Below, one piece after another: positions 12,676 through 21,175 of a DNA stretch of 25,176 nt. The position numbers and the translations under genes were made by a program. The notes beneath the pieces were generated by a model. That model was not told where the DNA came from. It worked only from the letters and a program-made list of their open reading frames with translations, and did not search any database. Source of the DNA: a virus. The stretch covers positions 1-25,176 of the IMG/VR virus record IMGVR_UViG_3300034418_001490. One strand, written 5' to 3'. Positions within the stretch are counted from its first letter, which is position 1; each line of letters starts with the position of its first letter.

Positions 12676-13456
12676 TATTATTCCTAATATCTATATTGGT
12701 TATGACAGTAAAGAGGATGTAGCATATAGAGTTTTAAGAGAATCTATTTTAGATAATACTAGCGCACCAGTAAATATTATTCCTCTTAAAGAGGGAAGGC
12801 TAAGAGCGATTAACTTTTATAGACGCTCTCATTACACTAAAGATAATATTAATTTTGATTCCATAGATGGTAAACCCTTTTCCACTGCATTCAGTTTTAC
12901 TCGATTTCTTGTACCATTTCTAAACATGCATAGAGGAGAAGCCCTATTTATGGATTGCGATATGCTTGTTAGGGCGGACATCATGGAGGTCTTTGAACTT
13001 TCCAGAACAAAGAGATTGCCTCTATGGTGTGTGAAGCATGATTACAAACCAAAGGAAGCTATCAAAATGGACGGTCAACCACAAACACAATACAGTAGGA
13101 AGAACTGGTCGTCCTTTGTTTTGTGGTCATGCCATCATGAAAAACATAAGAACCTTACAATAGATGATGTTAATTTAAGAAGCGGTTTATATCTGCATAA
13201 CTTTCAGTGGCTAGAAGACGAGGACATAGGAGAGATTGATCCAGCATGGAACTGGTTGGACGGTCATTCGGATGATGCCGTTGAAGCAAAGAATGTACAC
13301 TTTACAACAGGCGGTCCTTGGTTTAAGGATTGGAAACCTAAGAAAAGATTAGATGCTAAGTATGCTTTAGAGTGGGATTTACTACATGATAGTATAGGCT
13401 TAGAGGAATCTCTTGGAAAGGATAGAACAATTAAATGGAAAAAAACTTATGTTTAA
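12662..13456 (+). CDS. GT-A type glycosyltransferase (GT8-like)
   Basis: A 264-residue protein with a GT-A fold pattern. It begins with the nucleotide-sugar-side strand NIYIGYDSKEDVAYRVL, continues through FSFTRFLVPF, and has the metal-binding D98-C-D100 in LFMDCDMLVRADI. Later pieces (NWSSFVLWSCHHEKHKNL, EDIGEIDPAWNW, HFTTGGPWFKDW) fit the acceptor side of GT8-like enzymes. The likely reaction is sugar transfer from a nucleotide sugar; the acceptor is unknown and could be phage virion protein, phage DNA or host surface glycan. It overlaps the GNAT-like gene by 14 bases and the next glycosyltransferase gene by 8. Confidence 0.75.
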   Translation: MTTNSIIPNIYIGYDSKEDVAYRVLRESILDNTSAPVNIIPLKEGRLRAINFYRRSHYTKDNINFDSIDGKPFSTAFSFTRFLVPFLNMHRGEALFMDCDMLVRADIMEVFELSRTKRLPLWCVKHDYKPKEAIKMDGQPQTQYSRKNWSSFVLWSCHHEKHKNLTIDDVNLRSGLYLHNFQWLEDEDIGEIDPAWNWLDGHSDDAVEAKNVHFTTGGPWFKDWKPKKRLDAKYALEWDLLHDSIGLEESLGKDRTIKWKKTYV

Positions 13457-15161
13457 AAATGTAACTGTCGTAACTTCCTTTTCAGAGGATGGTTGGGAAA
13501 CATATGCTAAAGATATGGTCTGGTCTATTGCGGAACATTGGGACCCAGCCATTAAAGTCATTGCTTATTATCATGACTTTGATATTAACACAAAGGACCT
13601 ACCTAAATCTAAAAGTATTGAGTACAGAAACTTAAATGATTTGAATGAGCTTATTGAATTTAGAGAACGGTTTAAGGAATACGATGGCACCATGGGTGGT
13701 AAAACATCCTACACCTTTAGGCTAGACGCTATAAAATTTTGCCATAAGGTTTTTGCTATCACAGACTGCGCATTTAATTTATGCGAGACGATGGAAAAGC
13801 CGGGATGGCTTGTGTGGTTGGACGCAGATACGGTAGCTGTTCGGCCACTTAATAGGCACCAATTATTACAGAGCCTGCCAAAGAATTCTGATATAGTACA
13901 TCTGGGAAGAAAAAATTTTACATACAGTGAAACATCTTTTATTGGTTTTAATTTAGAAAGCCAGCCACCCGTAGACTTCTTGGGAGATTTTCTGGGCGCA
14001 TACTTATCAGGAGAACTCTTTCATTACAGAGAATGGCACGATGGTTTTATTTTTGAAAGACTTATAACAATCTATAAGGCTCATGGATTAAAGTTCCATG
14101 ATTGGACAGGTAGCCTTGACATTAAAAGTATGACTGAGGGTAACCAAGCTTTTGATTTATTCCCTCTATCAGATTATGTAAAACACAAAAAGGGTGCAAA
14201 GAAAAAGAAAAGCTTAAAGCTGCCACTTAGTGTAGACCCATCAGTACATGTATCAGTAGCAGAAGCAAAACCAATACCAATCGTAATTCAACCTAGAGAT
14301 TGTATGCCTAAAGAAGACATTCAAAATAATGTTAAGGAAAATACAAAGCTTATTAATCGTTGGATTGATAGAGCAAAACCAAATAATGATACAGCAATTA
14401 TCATATCTGGAGGACAGAGTACGGATTGGGATGAAGTGCGTAATGTACTTCGTATGGAAGGAGAAGACAGATGTAAGGTTGTATGCGTTAAACATTCATA
14501 CCCTACTTTATTAGAGAAAAAAATACAACCATGGGCCTGTGTAATTCTTGACCCAAGACCGATTGAAGGTCTAAGCACACATGGTGTAGTTCGTAAAGAC
14601 CTATTTAAAAAGATAGATAAGAAAACAATCTTTATGCCTGCCTCTATGACTGATCCATCTATTATTAAATTGATTAAAAAGAAGACATCAAATATTATTG
14701 GATGGCATGCATTCACACAATCTCTTCAAGAGAATAGTAAAGATAAATTAATTAACAATGCGGTAAAGGTAAACGAAGAGCTTGGTATTGCGGAGGGTGC
14801 TACCATGATTACCGGAGGTACATGTGCAGCAATGAGGTCGATTGGTATCATGCACACACTTGGCTTTAGAAACTTTCATTTATTTGGATATGACTGTTCT
14901 TTACCAGAGCCTAGTGACGAAGACAAACAGATGAAACTTGAAGATGGTAAACCTAAATATATTAAAGTTGGTGTGGGGGATAAAGAGTTCTGGACAACAG
15001 GAGAGCTTATTGCGATGGCACAGGACTGCGAAAGACTTTTCTCTAAAGAGGATGTTGATATGAGAATTAATTTTCATGGAGAAGATACATTAGTAGCCTC
15101 TTGTTGGAAGCTTGCACCAATACATAATTTAAAACATTACAATGAGCTATTACAGTTATAG
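13449..15161 (+). CDS. glycosyltransferase fused to a DUF115/Maf-like domain
   Basis: A 570-residue, two-part protein from ATG 13449; a longer TTG reading overlaps the previous gene more deeply and is unlikely. Residues 1 to about 250 resemble a GT-A glycosyltransferase, with D125-A-D127 in WLVWLDADTVAVRPL and a HDGFIFERL segment. A Lys-rich linker (KHKKGAKKKKSLK) follows. Residues about 310-570 resemble the DUF115 / 6-hydroxymethylpterin-pyrophosphokinase-like domain of flagellin Maf glycosyltransferases: AIIISGGQSTDWDEV, then GGTCAAMRSIGIMHTLGF and FHLFGYDCS. The C-terminal domain could transfer a nonulosonic-type sugar, by analogy with Maf. Domain calls are reasonable; acceptor and sugar are unknown. 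Confidence 0.7.
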   Translation: MFKNVTVVTSFSEDGWETYAKDMVWSIAEHWDPAIKVIAYYHDFDINTKDLPKSKSIEYRNLNDLNELIEFRERFKEYDGTMGGKTSYTFRLDAIKFCHKVFAITDCAFNLCETMEKPGWLVWLDADTVAVRPLNRHQLLQSLPKNSDIVHLGRKNFTYSETSFIGFNLESQPPVDFLGDFLGAYLSGELFHYREWHDGFIFERLITIYKAHGLKFHDWTGSLDIKSMTEGNQAFDLFPLSDYVKHKKGAKKKKSLKLPLSVDPSVHVSVAEAKPIPIVIQPRDCMPKEDIQNNVKENTKLINRWIDRAKPNNDTAIIISGGQSTDWDEVRNVLRMEGEDRCKVVCVKHSYPTLLEKKIQPWACVILDPRPIEGLSTHGVVRKDLFKKIDKKTIFMPASMTDPSIIKLIKKKTSNIIGWHAFTQSLQENSKDKLINNAVKVNEELGIAEGATMITGGTCAAMRSIGIMHTLGFRNFHLFGYDCSLPEPSDEDKQMKLEDGKPKYIKVGVGDKEFWTTGELIAMAQDCERLFSKEDVDMRINFHGEDTLVASCWKLAPIHNLKHYNELLQL

Positions 15162-15170
15162 GAGGGGAAC

Positions 15171-15575
15171 ATGTTAGGTATTGCTGAATCAGTTATTGGA
15201 GTTGCTGGAAAAGTTTTAGATAAATTTGTAGAGGATAAAGATTTAAAGACTAAGCTTAATGCAGAGCTTCAATCCCAACTCATTAATCTAGATGCCTTAC
15301 AAGCACAAACAAATCTAGCACAGGCAAAGCATGACTCTATCTTTGTTGCTGGAGCTAGACCAGCTATCATGTGGATATGTGCCTTTGCATTAGCATGGCA
15401 ATACATTATTGCACCCATGGCATCATGGGCCTTAGCTATCTGGTATCCTGCAGTGGTTCTGCCCCAGCTGGGTACTGAGGAACTTACAGGACTCGTTATG
15501 GCACTGTTAGGATTGGGTGCGGCCCGGTCTTATGAGAAGGCCAAGGGTGTCGCAAGGAACAGTATGAGTAGTTAA
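15171..15575 (+). CDS. 3-TM holin (Holin_3TMs/GTA holin family)
   Basis: A 134-residue protein with an amphipathic N-terminal helix region (VIGVAGKVLDKFVEDKDLKTKL) and a Gln/Ala-rich helix, then FVAGARPAIMWICAFALAWQYI, then an APMASWALAIWYPAVVLP segment and a final LTGLVMALLGLGAARSYEK. The A-R-P-A-I-M-W element and the G-A-R-S-x-E-K end are the hallmarks of the 3-TM holin family. Holins make inner-membrane lesions that time lysis. AGGAGGGG precedes the ATG. The nearest lysin is the convergent M15 peptidase, not a plus-strand neighbour. Confidence 0.85.
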   Translation: MLGIAESVIGVAGKVLDKFVEDKDLKTKLNAELQSQLINLDALQAQTNLAQAKHDSIFVAGARPAIMWICAFALAWQYIIAPMASWALAIWYPAVVLPQLGTEELTGLVMALLGLGAARSYEKAKGVARNSMSS

Positions 15576-15580
15576 TTTAA

Positions 15581-15988
15581 ATGTTAAATGAAAAACAAGA
15601 AAAGTTTGCACAAGCATATGTGCTTAATCATAATGCTACAGATGCAGCAAAGACAGCAGGGTATTCTGATAGGTCAGCGTATAACCAAGGCTATAGACTA
15701 CTACAAGACGAAGCTGTTAAGGAAAGAATTGAAGAACTCTCAAGAGAACTGAGAACAACAGTCGATGTTGTATCAGAGATTGAGAAGCAATATGAATTTG
15801 CTAAGGGGCAAGGCCACATCAATAGCGCCATCAAAGCTCTTGAACTACTATCAAGAGTGAGAGGTAATACTGCTGATGTTGGTAAAAATGTAGGTAAGGA
15901 AGAACTTGTAACTATGATTGTAGGATGTTTACAAGTCTTGGGGAAGGAAGAGGTAGATAAGATTATAGCTAAATGCACCTTTGATTAA
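15581..15988 (+). CDS. terminase small subunit
   Basis: A 135-residue protein with the terminase_2 pattern at its N terminus: LNEKQEKFAQAYVLNHNATDAAKTAGYSDRSA in pieces, followed by GYRLLQDEAVKERIEELSREL. This helix-turn-helix part recognises packaging sites. The C-terminal half (HINSAIKALELLSRVRG and KEELVTMIVGCLQVLGKEEVDKI) likely drives oligomerisation. It is the last plus-strand gene, and no large terminase follows; the ATPase-nuclease subunit must lie outside the window. No convincing ribosome site precedes the ATG, so it may be coupled to the holin gene six bases upstream. Confidence 0.85.
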   Translation: MLNEKQEKFAQAYVLNHNATDAAKTAGYSDRSAYNQGYRLLQDEAVKERIEELSRELRTTVDVVSEIEKQYEFAKGQGHINSAIKALELLSRVRGNTADVGKNVGKEELVTMIVGCLQVLGKEEVDKIIAKCTFD

Positions 15989-16063
15989 GGTGGTCTAGCT
16001 CTATTAGAAATCATTTTTGAGAATAAGAATTGTGTGGTTTCTACAAGCTCATAAATAATTTTT
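15989..16063. terminator. convergent gap with a weak candidate stem-loop
   Basis: This 75-base gap separates plus- and minus-strand gene blocks, so transcripts from both sides should end here. AGAAATCA (16006-16013) can pair with TGGTTTCT (16035-16042), eight pairs with one G-U but a 21-base loop. AATAATTTTT follows 11 bases later on the plus strand. It is not a convincing terminator on either strand; other ends may be factor-dependent. Confidence 0.25.
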
Positions 16064-16405
16064 CTACTCCTTTATAGGCGGATGTTTTCCGTTGTGCATA
16101 TGAGACAGTCTGTCTACAGCTGTTTGAAGCTGCTTTATTTCAGCAGCAACAACTCCTTTTCTTTTATTTTCTACAGCTAAATTATTTGGACTAAGAATGT
16201 CAGATAACACTCCTATTTGTTGACGTAAGACAGATACGTTTTGTTCAGCTACATCTAGTTCTCTATTAAGTTCGTCAATCCATTTTTTAATTTCCTCCTG
16301 ACCAGCCTTTAATGTTGCAACCTGCGAGCGCACTAATGCCCATGCTCCAGATAAAGAAGCTACGACAGCACCAAGTTGAAACAACATTCTAATATCTAGT
16401 TCCAT
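16064..16405 (-). CDS. membrane-anchored coiled-coil protein (possible i-spanin-like)
   Basis: A 113-residue protein with an N-terminal hydrophobic segment (residues 5-25, MLFQLGAVVASLSGAWALV) followed by a long charged helix with heptad character (VATLKAGQEEIKKWIDELNREL and IGVLSD, then AAEIKQLQTAVDRLSHM). A single membrane anchor plus periplasmic coiled coil next to a lysin gene is the layout of inner-membrane spanins. No paired lipoprotein gene was found in the window, so the spanin role is only suggested. Its ATG overlaps the M15 stop (TAATG), with GGAG upstream. Confidence 0.55.
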   Translation of the reverse strand: MELDIRMLFQLGAVVASLSGAWALVRSQVATLKAGQEEIKKWIDELNRELDVAEQNVSVLRQQIGVLSDILSPNNLAVENKRKGVVAAEIKQLQTAVDRLSHMHNGKHPPIKE

Positions 16406-16788
16406 TATTTATAGCTCCAAACCCAAGGTCTTGTGTTAGAATCTTCACTAGACAAATCATCAATATGTATAAATCTAGACTCATGATTGCCTCGTTGAGC
16501 AACACCAATACCTGTCATACCATGTTTAAAAGCTACTTGCATTACATCATAAGCAAGTTTACCCATGCATTGTATATCTACCGCTCTGCCAAATATATGT
16601 GGAGAGTTGGGAGCGCCACCTATAGCACTGTTATGAGCAGGGTGACGGTAGGCAGAGGTTATAATAAGTGGTTTACCAATCTCCTCTCTTAGATTATCTA
16701 GCTTATGCATGAAGTTATCGTCCATTCCGTACTCACCTGTTCCTTTACAAACAAGTTCGTCATGGGTAAAGTATTTCCAATTAGGCAT
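16405..16788 (-). CDS. M15-type peptidoglycan peptidase (endolysin)
   Basis: A 127-residue single-domain enzyme of the Peptidase_M15_3 type. The zinc site is visible: H64 and D71 in SPHIFGRAVDI (the S-x-H-x2-G-x-A-x-D signature) and H108 in FIHIDD. It has an ITSAYRHPAHNSAIGGA lead-in, as in D-Ala-D-Ala carboxypeptidase-like phage endolysins. It cuts peptide stems in peptidoglycan and has no signal peptide, so it needs a holin for release. It is cotranscribed with the coiled-coil membrane protein; the holin gene converges from the other side. AGGAG lies eight bases before the ATG. This is a second wall hydrolase besides the SleB-type protein at 1176. Confidence 0.92.
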   Translation of the reverse strand: MPNWKYFTHDELVCKGTGEYGMDDNFMHKLDNLREEIGKPLIITSAYRHPAHNSAIGGAPNSPHIFGRAVDIQCMGKLAYDVMQVAFKHGMTGIGVAQRGNHESRFIHIDDLSSEDSNTRPWVWSYK

Positions 16789-16799
16789 ATAAACTCCTA

Positions 16800-17579
16800 T
16801 TATGATTCATTCTTAATATAGATAACAGAAAAGTCAGCAGACACAAGATTGTTTGACCCTGAACTAGATGCTCTCATCTCAAGGTCAGTCTTTTCCTGTA
16901 CTTCAATTGGATATTTAAGAACAAAGTCTGCTACACCACCAGCCCCAATAGTTTGTTTTATCATAGTTCTAAATACACCACCAAAATTTCTTTGTATTGC
17001 TCTGATAGCGACGTACTGATTGGCATTTGTTGTACCTGTTGCCACATTAAAATGATCAAAGTATCCTGTATAACCTGCAGGTACTGTCCAAAGTCCCATA
17101 AGAGTTTGATTCTCTCCCAGTGTAATCTGAGCATAGATAGTAGCAGGAACACCAGTAGTTACAGTTCCTACACCCACATAGATATTACCTGCTGCTGTAC
17201 CTCCTGATCCTGCTGTCAGAACATATGCTCTGTTTACTCTAAGAAAAGAGGTGGTAGTATTTACTGCTGTCTGACCATTAAGAGTTACAATTTCTTCTAC
17301 CTCGTTGTAGTCTCCATCAAGACCTTGAACAAGAATAGTCCTTGCTCCTGTACCTGCAGCAGTATCATCAGTAGAACTAGATGAAACTTTCATTACAGTA
17401 GCTGCAGATGGATAGGCATAGATACCCCCAGCATCCCAGATAGTTTCTTCAACACTGTTAATATCTGGATTAAATCCAAATTTAAAGATCACCTTGTGAT
17501 CATATATTTGATTACGAGATACCTGTAAATCAAATGGTTCGTTCTTGCCAAATCTTGTAACTGATGATGGTATACCCAT
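16800..17579 (-). CDS. virion structural protein (beta-rich, 259 aa)
   Basis: A 259-residue Gly/Thr/Ala-rich protein with many beta strands and few charges. Recognisable pieces are TVWD-like EETIWDAGGIYAYPSAATVM, then TAAGTGARTILVQGLDGDYNEVEEIVTLNG and FLRVNRAYVLTAGSGG; I associate this pattern with structural proteins found in many T7-like and other tailed phages. Exact location (decoration, tail or neck) is unknown. A terminal ribosome site AGGAGAA precedes the ATG. It is next to the two giant proteins that look like internal virion proteins, consistent with the late structural block. Confidence 0.7.
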   Translation of the reverse strand: MGIPSSVTRFGKNEPFDLQVSRNQIYDHKVIFKFGFNPDINSVEETIWDAGGIYAYPSAATVMKVSSSSTDDTAAGTGARTILVQGLDGDYNEVEEIVTLNGQTAVNTTTSFLRVNRAYVLTAGSGGTAAGNIYVGVGTVTTGVPATIYAQITLGENQTLMGLWTVPAGYTGYFDHFNVATGTTNANQYVAIRAIQRNFGGVFRTMIKQTIGAGGVADFVLKYPIEVQEKTDLEMRASSSGSNNLVSADFSVIYIKNES

Positions 17580-17592
17580 AGTTATTCTCCTG

Positions 17593-20500
17593 TTAATCTA
17601 CTACTTTATCTCTTAAATCTTCTAGCAGTTCTTCTATAGTATCCACAACATCTTTCTTTACATCTCTCACAAGTGGAAGAATTCTAAGAAGTGGCACAAT
17701 ATTTGCAATCTCTCTTGCTAATGCTCTAGGTTCATCATTAAATAAATAACCATAACCCGCTTGACCCATATTTATAATCTGACTTGCAACTGGCCCTGCT
17801 ATTGCAGATAAGAAATTTGATCCGTACTTTTGAGCATTCAATGCTTCTATGCCCATTGTGCTTACTCCAAGTATACCTGTACGAAGTACTGATTCAGCTA
17901 ATTTTTCTTTACCGTCTAACTTAGAGAAAGGACTTTCATCTGAATCATCACCATAACGTATCTGATCACGTAAACCTTGAGTAAACATAGACACTGCCAT
18001 GATAGATGCAAGAGCAACACCATATCTCACTATGTCCGCATCTGGCATACGTCCCTTAAATAATGGAACAAGAACATCTCTGTAAAGTCTAGCACCAACT
18101 ATATTACCAAAGGCAGCAGTAAAACCTTTTAACTGTGCAACAGTAGCAAGATGTGGATTGCTCATCCACAATGGTCTATTAACTGCATTTGGTGACATAA
18201 TAAATTCATCTACAGTTTTAGACATAACCTTTCTAATTAATTCAGGATCACCTTGCCCCTCATATAAACCATCTGCCCATCCTTGCGCAACTTCTGTCAT
18301 AGGGTTAACAATACCCTGTGCAGTGAGACGCTTACGTGCATCTACAAACTCTCTAGTTTTAGGTATTCCTGCGTCTGTATACCTGCGAACAGTACGTAGG
18401 TCATCTCTCATCTGAAGACGAGCAGCTTGAAATGCCATGTCCCTACTAATCTGTGTGAGTGTAGTAAGAAGTGTTGCTCTAAAGAAAGCATTACCCACTT
18501 TTCTTGAAACAGTTACACCAGCTAAGTCACCAAATCTATCTGCAAGTGTACCATCAAGCCCCTGAACAATACCTCTAAATACTTTCTCAGATTCTGTTCT
18601 GGGTAATTTAGGAAACACTGTTCTAAGACCAGAAGCTAAACCATTGTATGCTGCATTCAATCCACCAAATAATGCATACTTGGGATTTATTCTTGATAGA
18701 ATAATAAGAGGTTCTGACAGAGCAGTTAGACCAACAAGAGGAAGTGTATAAATATATCCTGCAGTTAACGCCCACTTCTGAATTGCTTGCACTCTCTTAT
18801 CTTTAAGAGGCTTGTACTTACCCTGTATTGCATCAAAGATATCTACAATACGATCAACCTCTGGCTGAGTTATATTATTTTCCTTTGCCAGTTCAGGTAC
18901 ATTTTCTTGTATGCTTCTTTTAAGTTTCTCACTTTGTATTTTTTTGTTTGCGTCTAACATATAACGATAGAGAATACCTTCTACATTCGTCTCAATTAAA
19001 CCCTCATCGTATAATCTATTTCTCACACGTTCAGGAAGCTGTCGTGCTTGTTCAAAAGATTGTGTTGCTGCGCTTGCTCTGCTGTCAGGACTACGATACT
19101 GATCTATATTTAATTTAATATCATTGGGATTGTACATCCCTTCATTGCTTTCGATATTCTCTGCAACAGAAGCAGCAGCTTGGCGTGTCATTCCCTCCTC
19201 TTGTAGAATACGCATCATCTTTCTACGTGCTAACGGTCCTGTCTTGAACATGACAGGAAGATAACCAGCAACGTAAGGAATGTCTACACCAGCATCGACA
19301 AGTTCTTTATACTTACCTGTAGCTTCTGGTTGAAATAAAACTTCTCCCTCTAGTGGTTTAAATTTACGTAACACTTCTTTTTTAATTAATGCTTCTTCAT
19401 TAGGAGATTGTGCTACTCGTTGTTCTATTTCCTGTCTAATATTATTTGCTTGATTTTTAATGATATCAAATAGTCTAGGGTTAACATAGAACCTACCTGT
19501 ATTTGGATTTATTCTACCAAGAGTTTGAGACTGTTCTTGTGTCATGTCAGGATTATCTATCAGTTCCTGAAGCATAGACCTTTCAACCTTAATTGTTTGT
19601 AGCGGCTTACCTGTTTCAGGATCAGTTTCAATATTACCTAGATAATTTCTAAGATTACGTGCTGCTCTCATAATGTCAGGATCAGGATCAGAGTCTACCT
19701 TGTTCTGAAGAACATCAGAAAGACGCTTCATCTTCTCTGCTTTTATTGCCTTTTGAAAAGGAAGTTTAACTGCTCGTTTTAAAGGTTCAAATAGCTCTAC
19801 CAAACCATTAATAGACTCACCAGTCTCAGGGTCTTGAAATGTTTCAGTAGCATCTTTGCCTACAGCGGCACTTAAATTATCATAGAAAGAATTTAAGTCA
19901 TTAACTAGAGTAGCGCCACGTTCTCCACCTGTTTCAAACAAACCACGGAGAGGAGATATGGAAGATTTAAGAACACCACTGAATAAACGAGAACTGTCCA
20001 TTCGTTTACCCTGCTTTAAATTACCAACAAAACCTTCTACTTTAGCAATATCCGTCTCTTCATTCTGTATAGCTTCATCTAGTTTAGCTATCTTTCTCCT
20101 CTCGTCTAATTCCTTTTCTGCTAATGATTGTTTCATTCTACCAGAGACAAAACCTGAACCTGCTCCTAATGTTTTACCAGTTACTGCACCTAATGCAGCA
20201 GCATCTATAAGACGTTTTTTTGCTATTTCAGCGTCATATGGCATAATACCTTTGTCTGCGGCAATACCTGCTGCTGCCATTTGTGTAAACTCTTGTGCAC
20301 CTTCCGTTACACCTTCAACAACAAAACCTTTTCCTCCACCTTTTGCAATGTCTGCTGTAACTCGACCAGCATTTTCAACAATTGTTTTTGCTGCACTAGA
20401 ACCAAACTCTGTAGATAACTCTTCTAATATAGCTTTCTTACTAAACTGTTTGATAAGACCAGTAAGAATAACACCAGCACCTATCCTATCTAACAGTCCT

Positions 20501-21168
20501 GAAATAGTACCTCCTACCACAGCAGCAGTAGTAGCAGACGCTTCATCTGCTCCTATTTTTTTACTTTCGTTATATATAGGTTTAGCAGCTAATAGGTTAC
20601 CTACAAGAAGAGGTAAACCTATAGCTACTGTTCCTGTAAGAACAGCAGGTGCACCAGCAACAGAAAGAGGAATTGCAGCTAAACCTGCAGCTACTGGTAA
20701 GCCAGCTGAACCAAGACCATCAGCTACCATATCTTTAAGAAGTAGACCACCACGTTCTAATGCTGCACCTACGTCACCATCAGAACCATATGCTTTTTCA
20801 ACTTCATCTAACCCTTGAGTAAATGAACTTGTTCTTCTTGGTGCACCATACTGTTTAATATCTATTTCTTGCTCTAGTACATTACCAACTGCCCACTTTT
20901 CTAAATCCTCTAACCCTAATTTTTGAGCATAAAGTGCTATACTTTCAGCCATAGTTTTTTGAGATTCATTAAAAGAACGACCTACTCTAGATGTAAAAGA
21001 ATCACCATCATAAAGAGTAAAAGTTGATGGGCTAGTTACTGTTTCAACAGAAGGTTGTTGAGATAAATCAATATCTTTAAATGGATCAAGATATGCAGAA
21101 TAGCTATCTTGATTACCACCTTGTAGCAACCTTAAAGTTTCTTCATTTATTCTCTGTGCTTCTGACAT
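17593..21168 (-). CDS. very large virion protein, probable ejected/internal protein (1191 aa)
   Basis: The product has long Ala/Gly-rich hydrophobic stretches around residues 150-200 (GLPVAAGLAAIPLSVAGAPAV), a further cluster at 215-240, and near-C-terminal hydrophobic helices (VALASIMAVSMFTQGL and FLSAIAGPVASQIINMG). These alternate with long charged helical parts (MKRLSDVLQNKV, ELIDNPDMTQEQSQTLGR). Size, membrane-like segments and position in the late block next to another giant protein fit the T7 gp16-type ejection proteins that form a channel across the envelope. No lysozyme or transglycosylase motif was recognised, so a wall-degrading function is not claimed. No clear ribosome site precedes the ATG. 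Confidence 0.6.
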   Translation of the reverse strand: MSEAQRINEETLRLLQGGNQDSYSAYLDPFKDIDLSQQPSVETVTSPSTFTLYDGDSFTSRVGRSFNESQKTMAESIALYAQKLGLEDLEKWAVGNVLEQEIDIKQYGAPRRTSSFTQGLDEVEKAYGSDGDVGAALERGGLLLKDMVADGLGSAGLPVAAGLAAIPLSVAGAPAVLTGTVAIGLPLLVGNLLAAKPIYNESKKIGADEASATTAAVVGGTISGLLDRIGAGVILTGLIKQFSKKAILEELSTEFGSSAAKTIVENAGRVTADIAKGGGKGFVVEGVTEGAQEFTQMAAAGIAADKGIMPYDAEIAKKRLIDAAALGAVTGKTLGAGSGFVSGRMKQSLAEKELDERRKIAKLDEAIQNEETDIAKVEGFVGNLKQGKRMDSSRLFSGVLKSSISPLRGLFETGGERGATLVNDLNSFYDNLSAAVGKDATETFQDPETGESINGLVELFEPLKRAVKLPFQKAIKAEKMKRLSDVLQNKVDSDPDPDIMRAARNLRNYLGNIETDPETGKPLQTIKVERSMLQELIDNPDMTQEQSQTLGRINPNTGRFYVNPRLFDIIKNQANNIRQEIEQRVAQSPNEEALIKKEVLRKFKPLEGEVLFQPEATGKYKELVDAGVDIPYVAGYLPVMFKTGPLARRKMMRILQEEGMTRQAAASVAENIESNEGMYNPNDIKLNIDQYRSPDSRASAATQSFEQARQLPERVRNRLYDEGLIETNVEGILYRYMLDANKKIQSEKLKRSIQENVPELAKENNITQPEVDRIVDIFDAIQGKYKPLKDKRVQAIQKWALTAGYIYTLPLVGLTALSEPLIILSRINPKYALFGGLNAAYNGLASGLRTVFPKLPRTESEKVFRGIVQGLDGTLADRFGDLAGVTVSRKVGNAFFRATLLTTLTQISRDMAFQAARLQMRDDLRTVRRYTDAGIPKTREFVDARKRLTAQGIVNPMTEVAQGWADGLYEGQGDPELIRKVMSKTVDEFIMSPNAVNRPLWMSNPHLATVAQLKGFTAAFGNIVGARLYRDVLVPLFKGRMPDADIVRYGVALASIMAVSMFTQGLRDQIRYGDDSDESPFSKLDGKEKLAESVLRTGILGVSTMGIEALNAQKYGSNFLSAIAGPVASQIINMGQAGYGYLFNDEPRALAREIANIVPLLRILPLVRDVKKDVVDTIEELLEDLRDKVVD

Positions 21169-21175
21169 AGATTAT

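Noticed and set aside
14321-14716. Minus-strand 131-codon frame in the GT-DUF115 gene
   Set aside because: Shadow frame; the plus-strand reading has conserved motifs throughout.
16006-16042. Intrinsic bidirectional terminator in the convergent gap
   Set aside because: The stem is weak, the loop is 21 bases and no T run follows directly; kept only as a low-confidence note.
19958-20818. Plus-strand 286-codon frame inside the 1191-aa gene
   Set aside because: Pro/Ala/Ser-rich antisense shadow without ribosome site; the minus frame is continuous and has protein-like composition.
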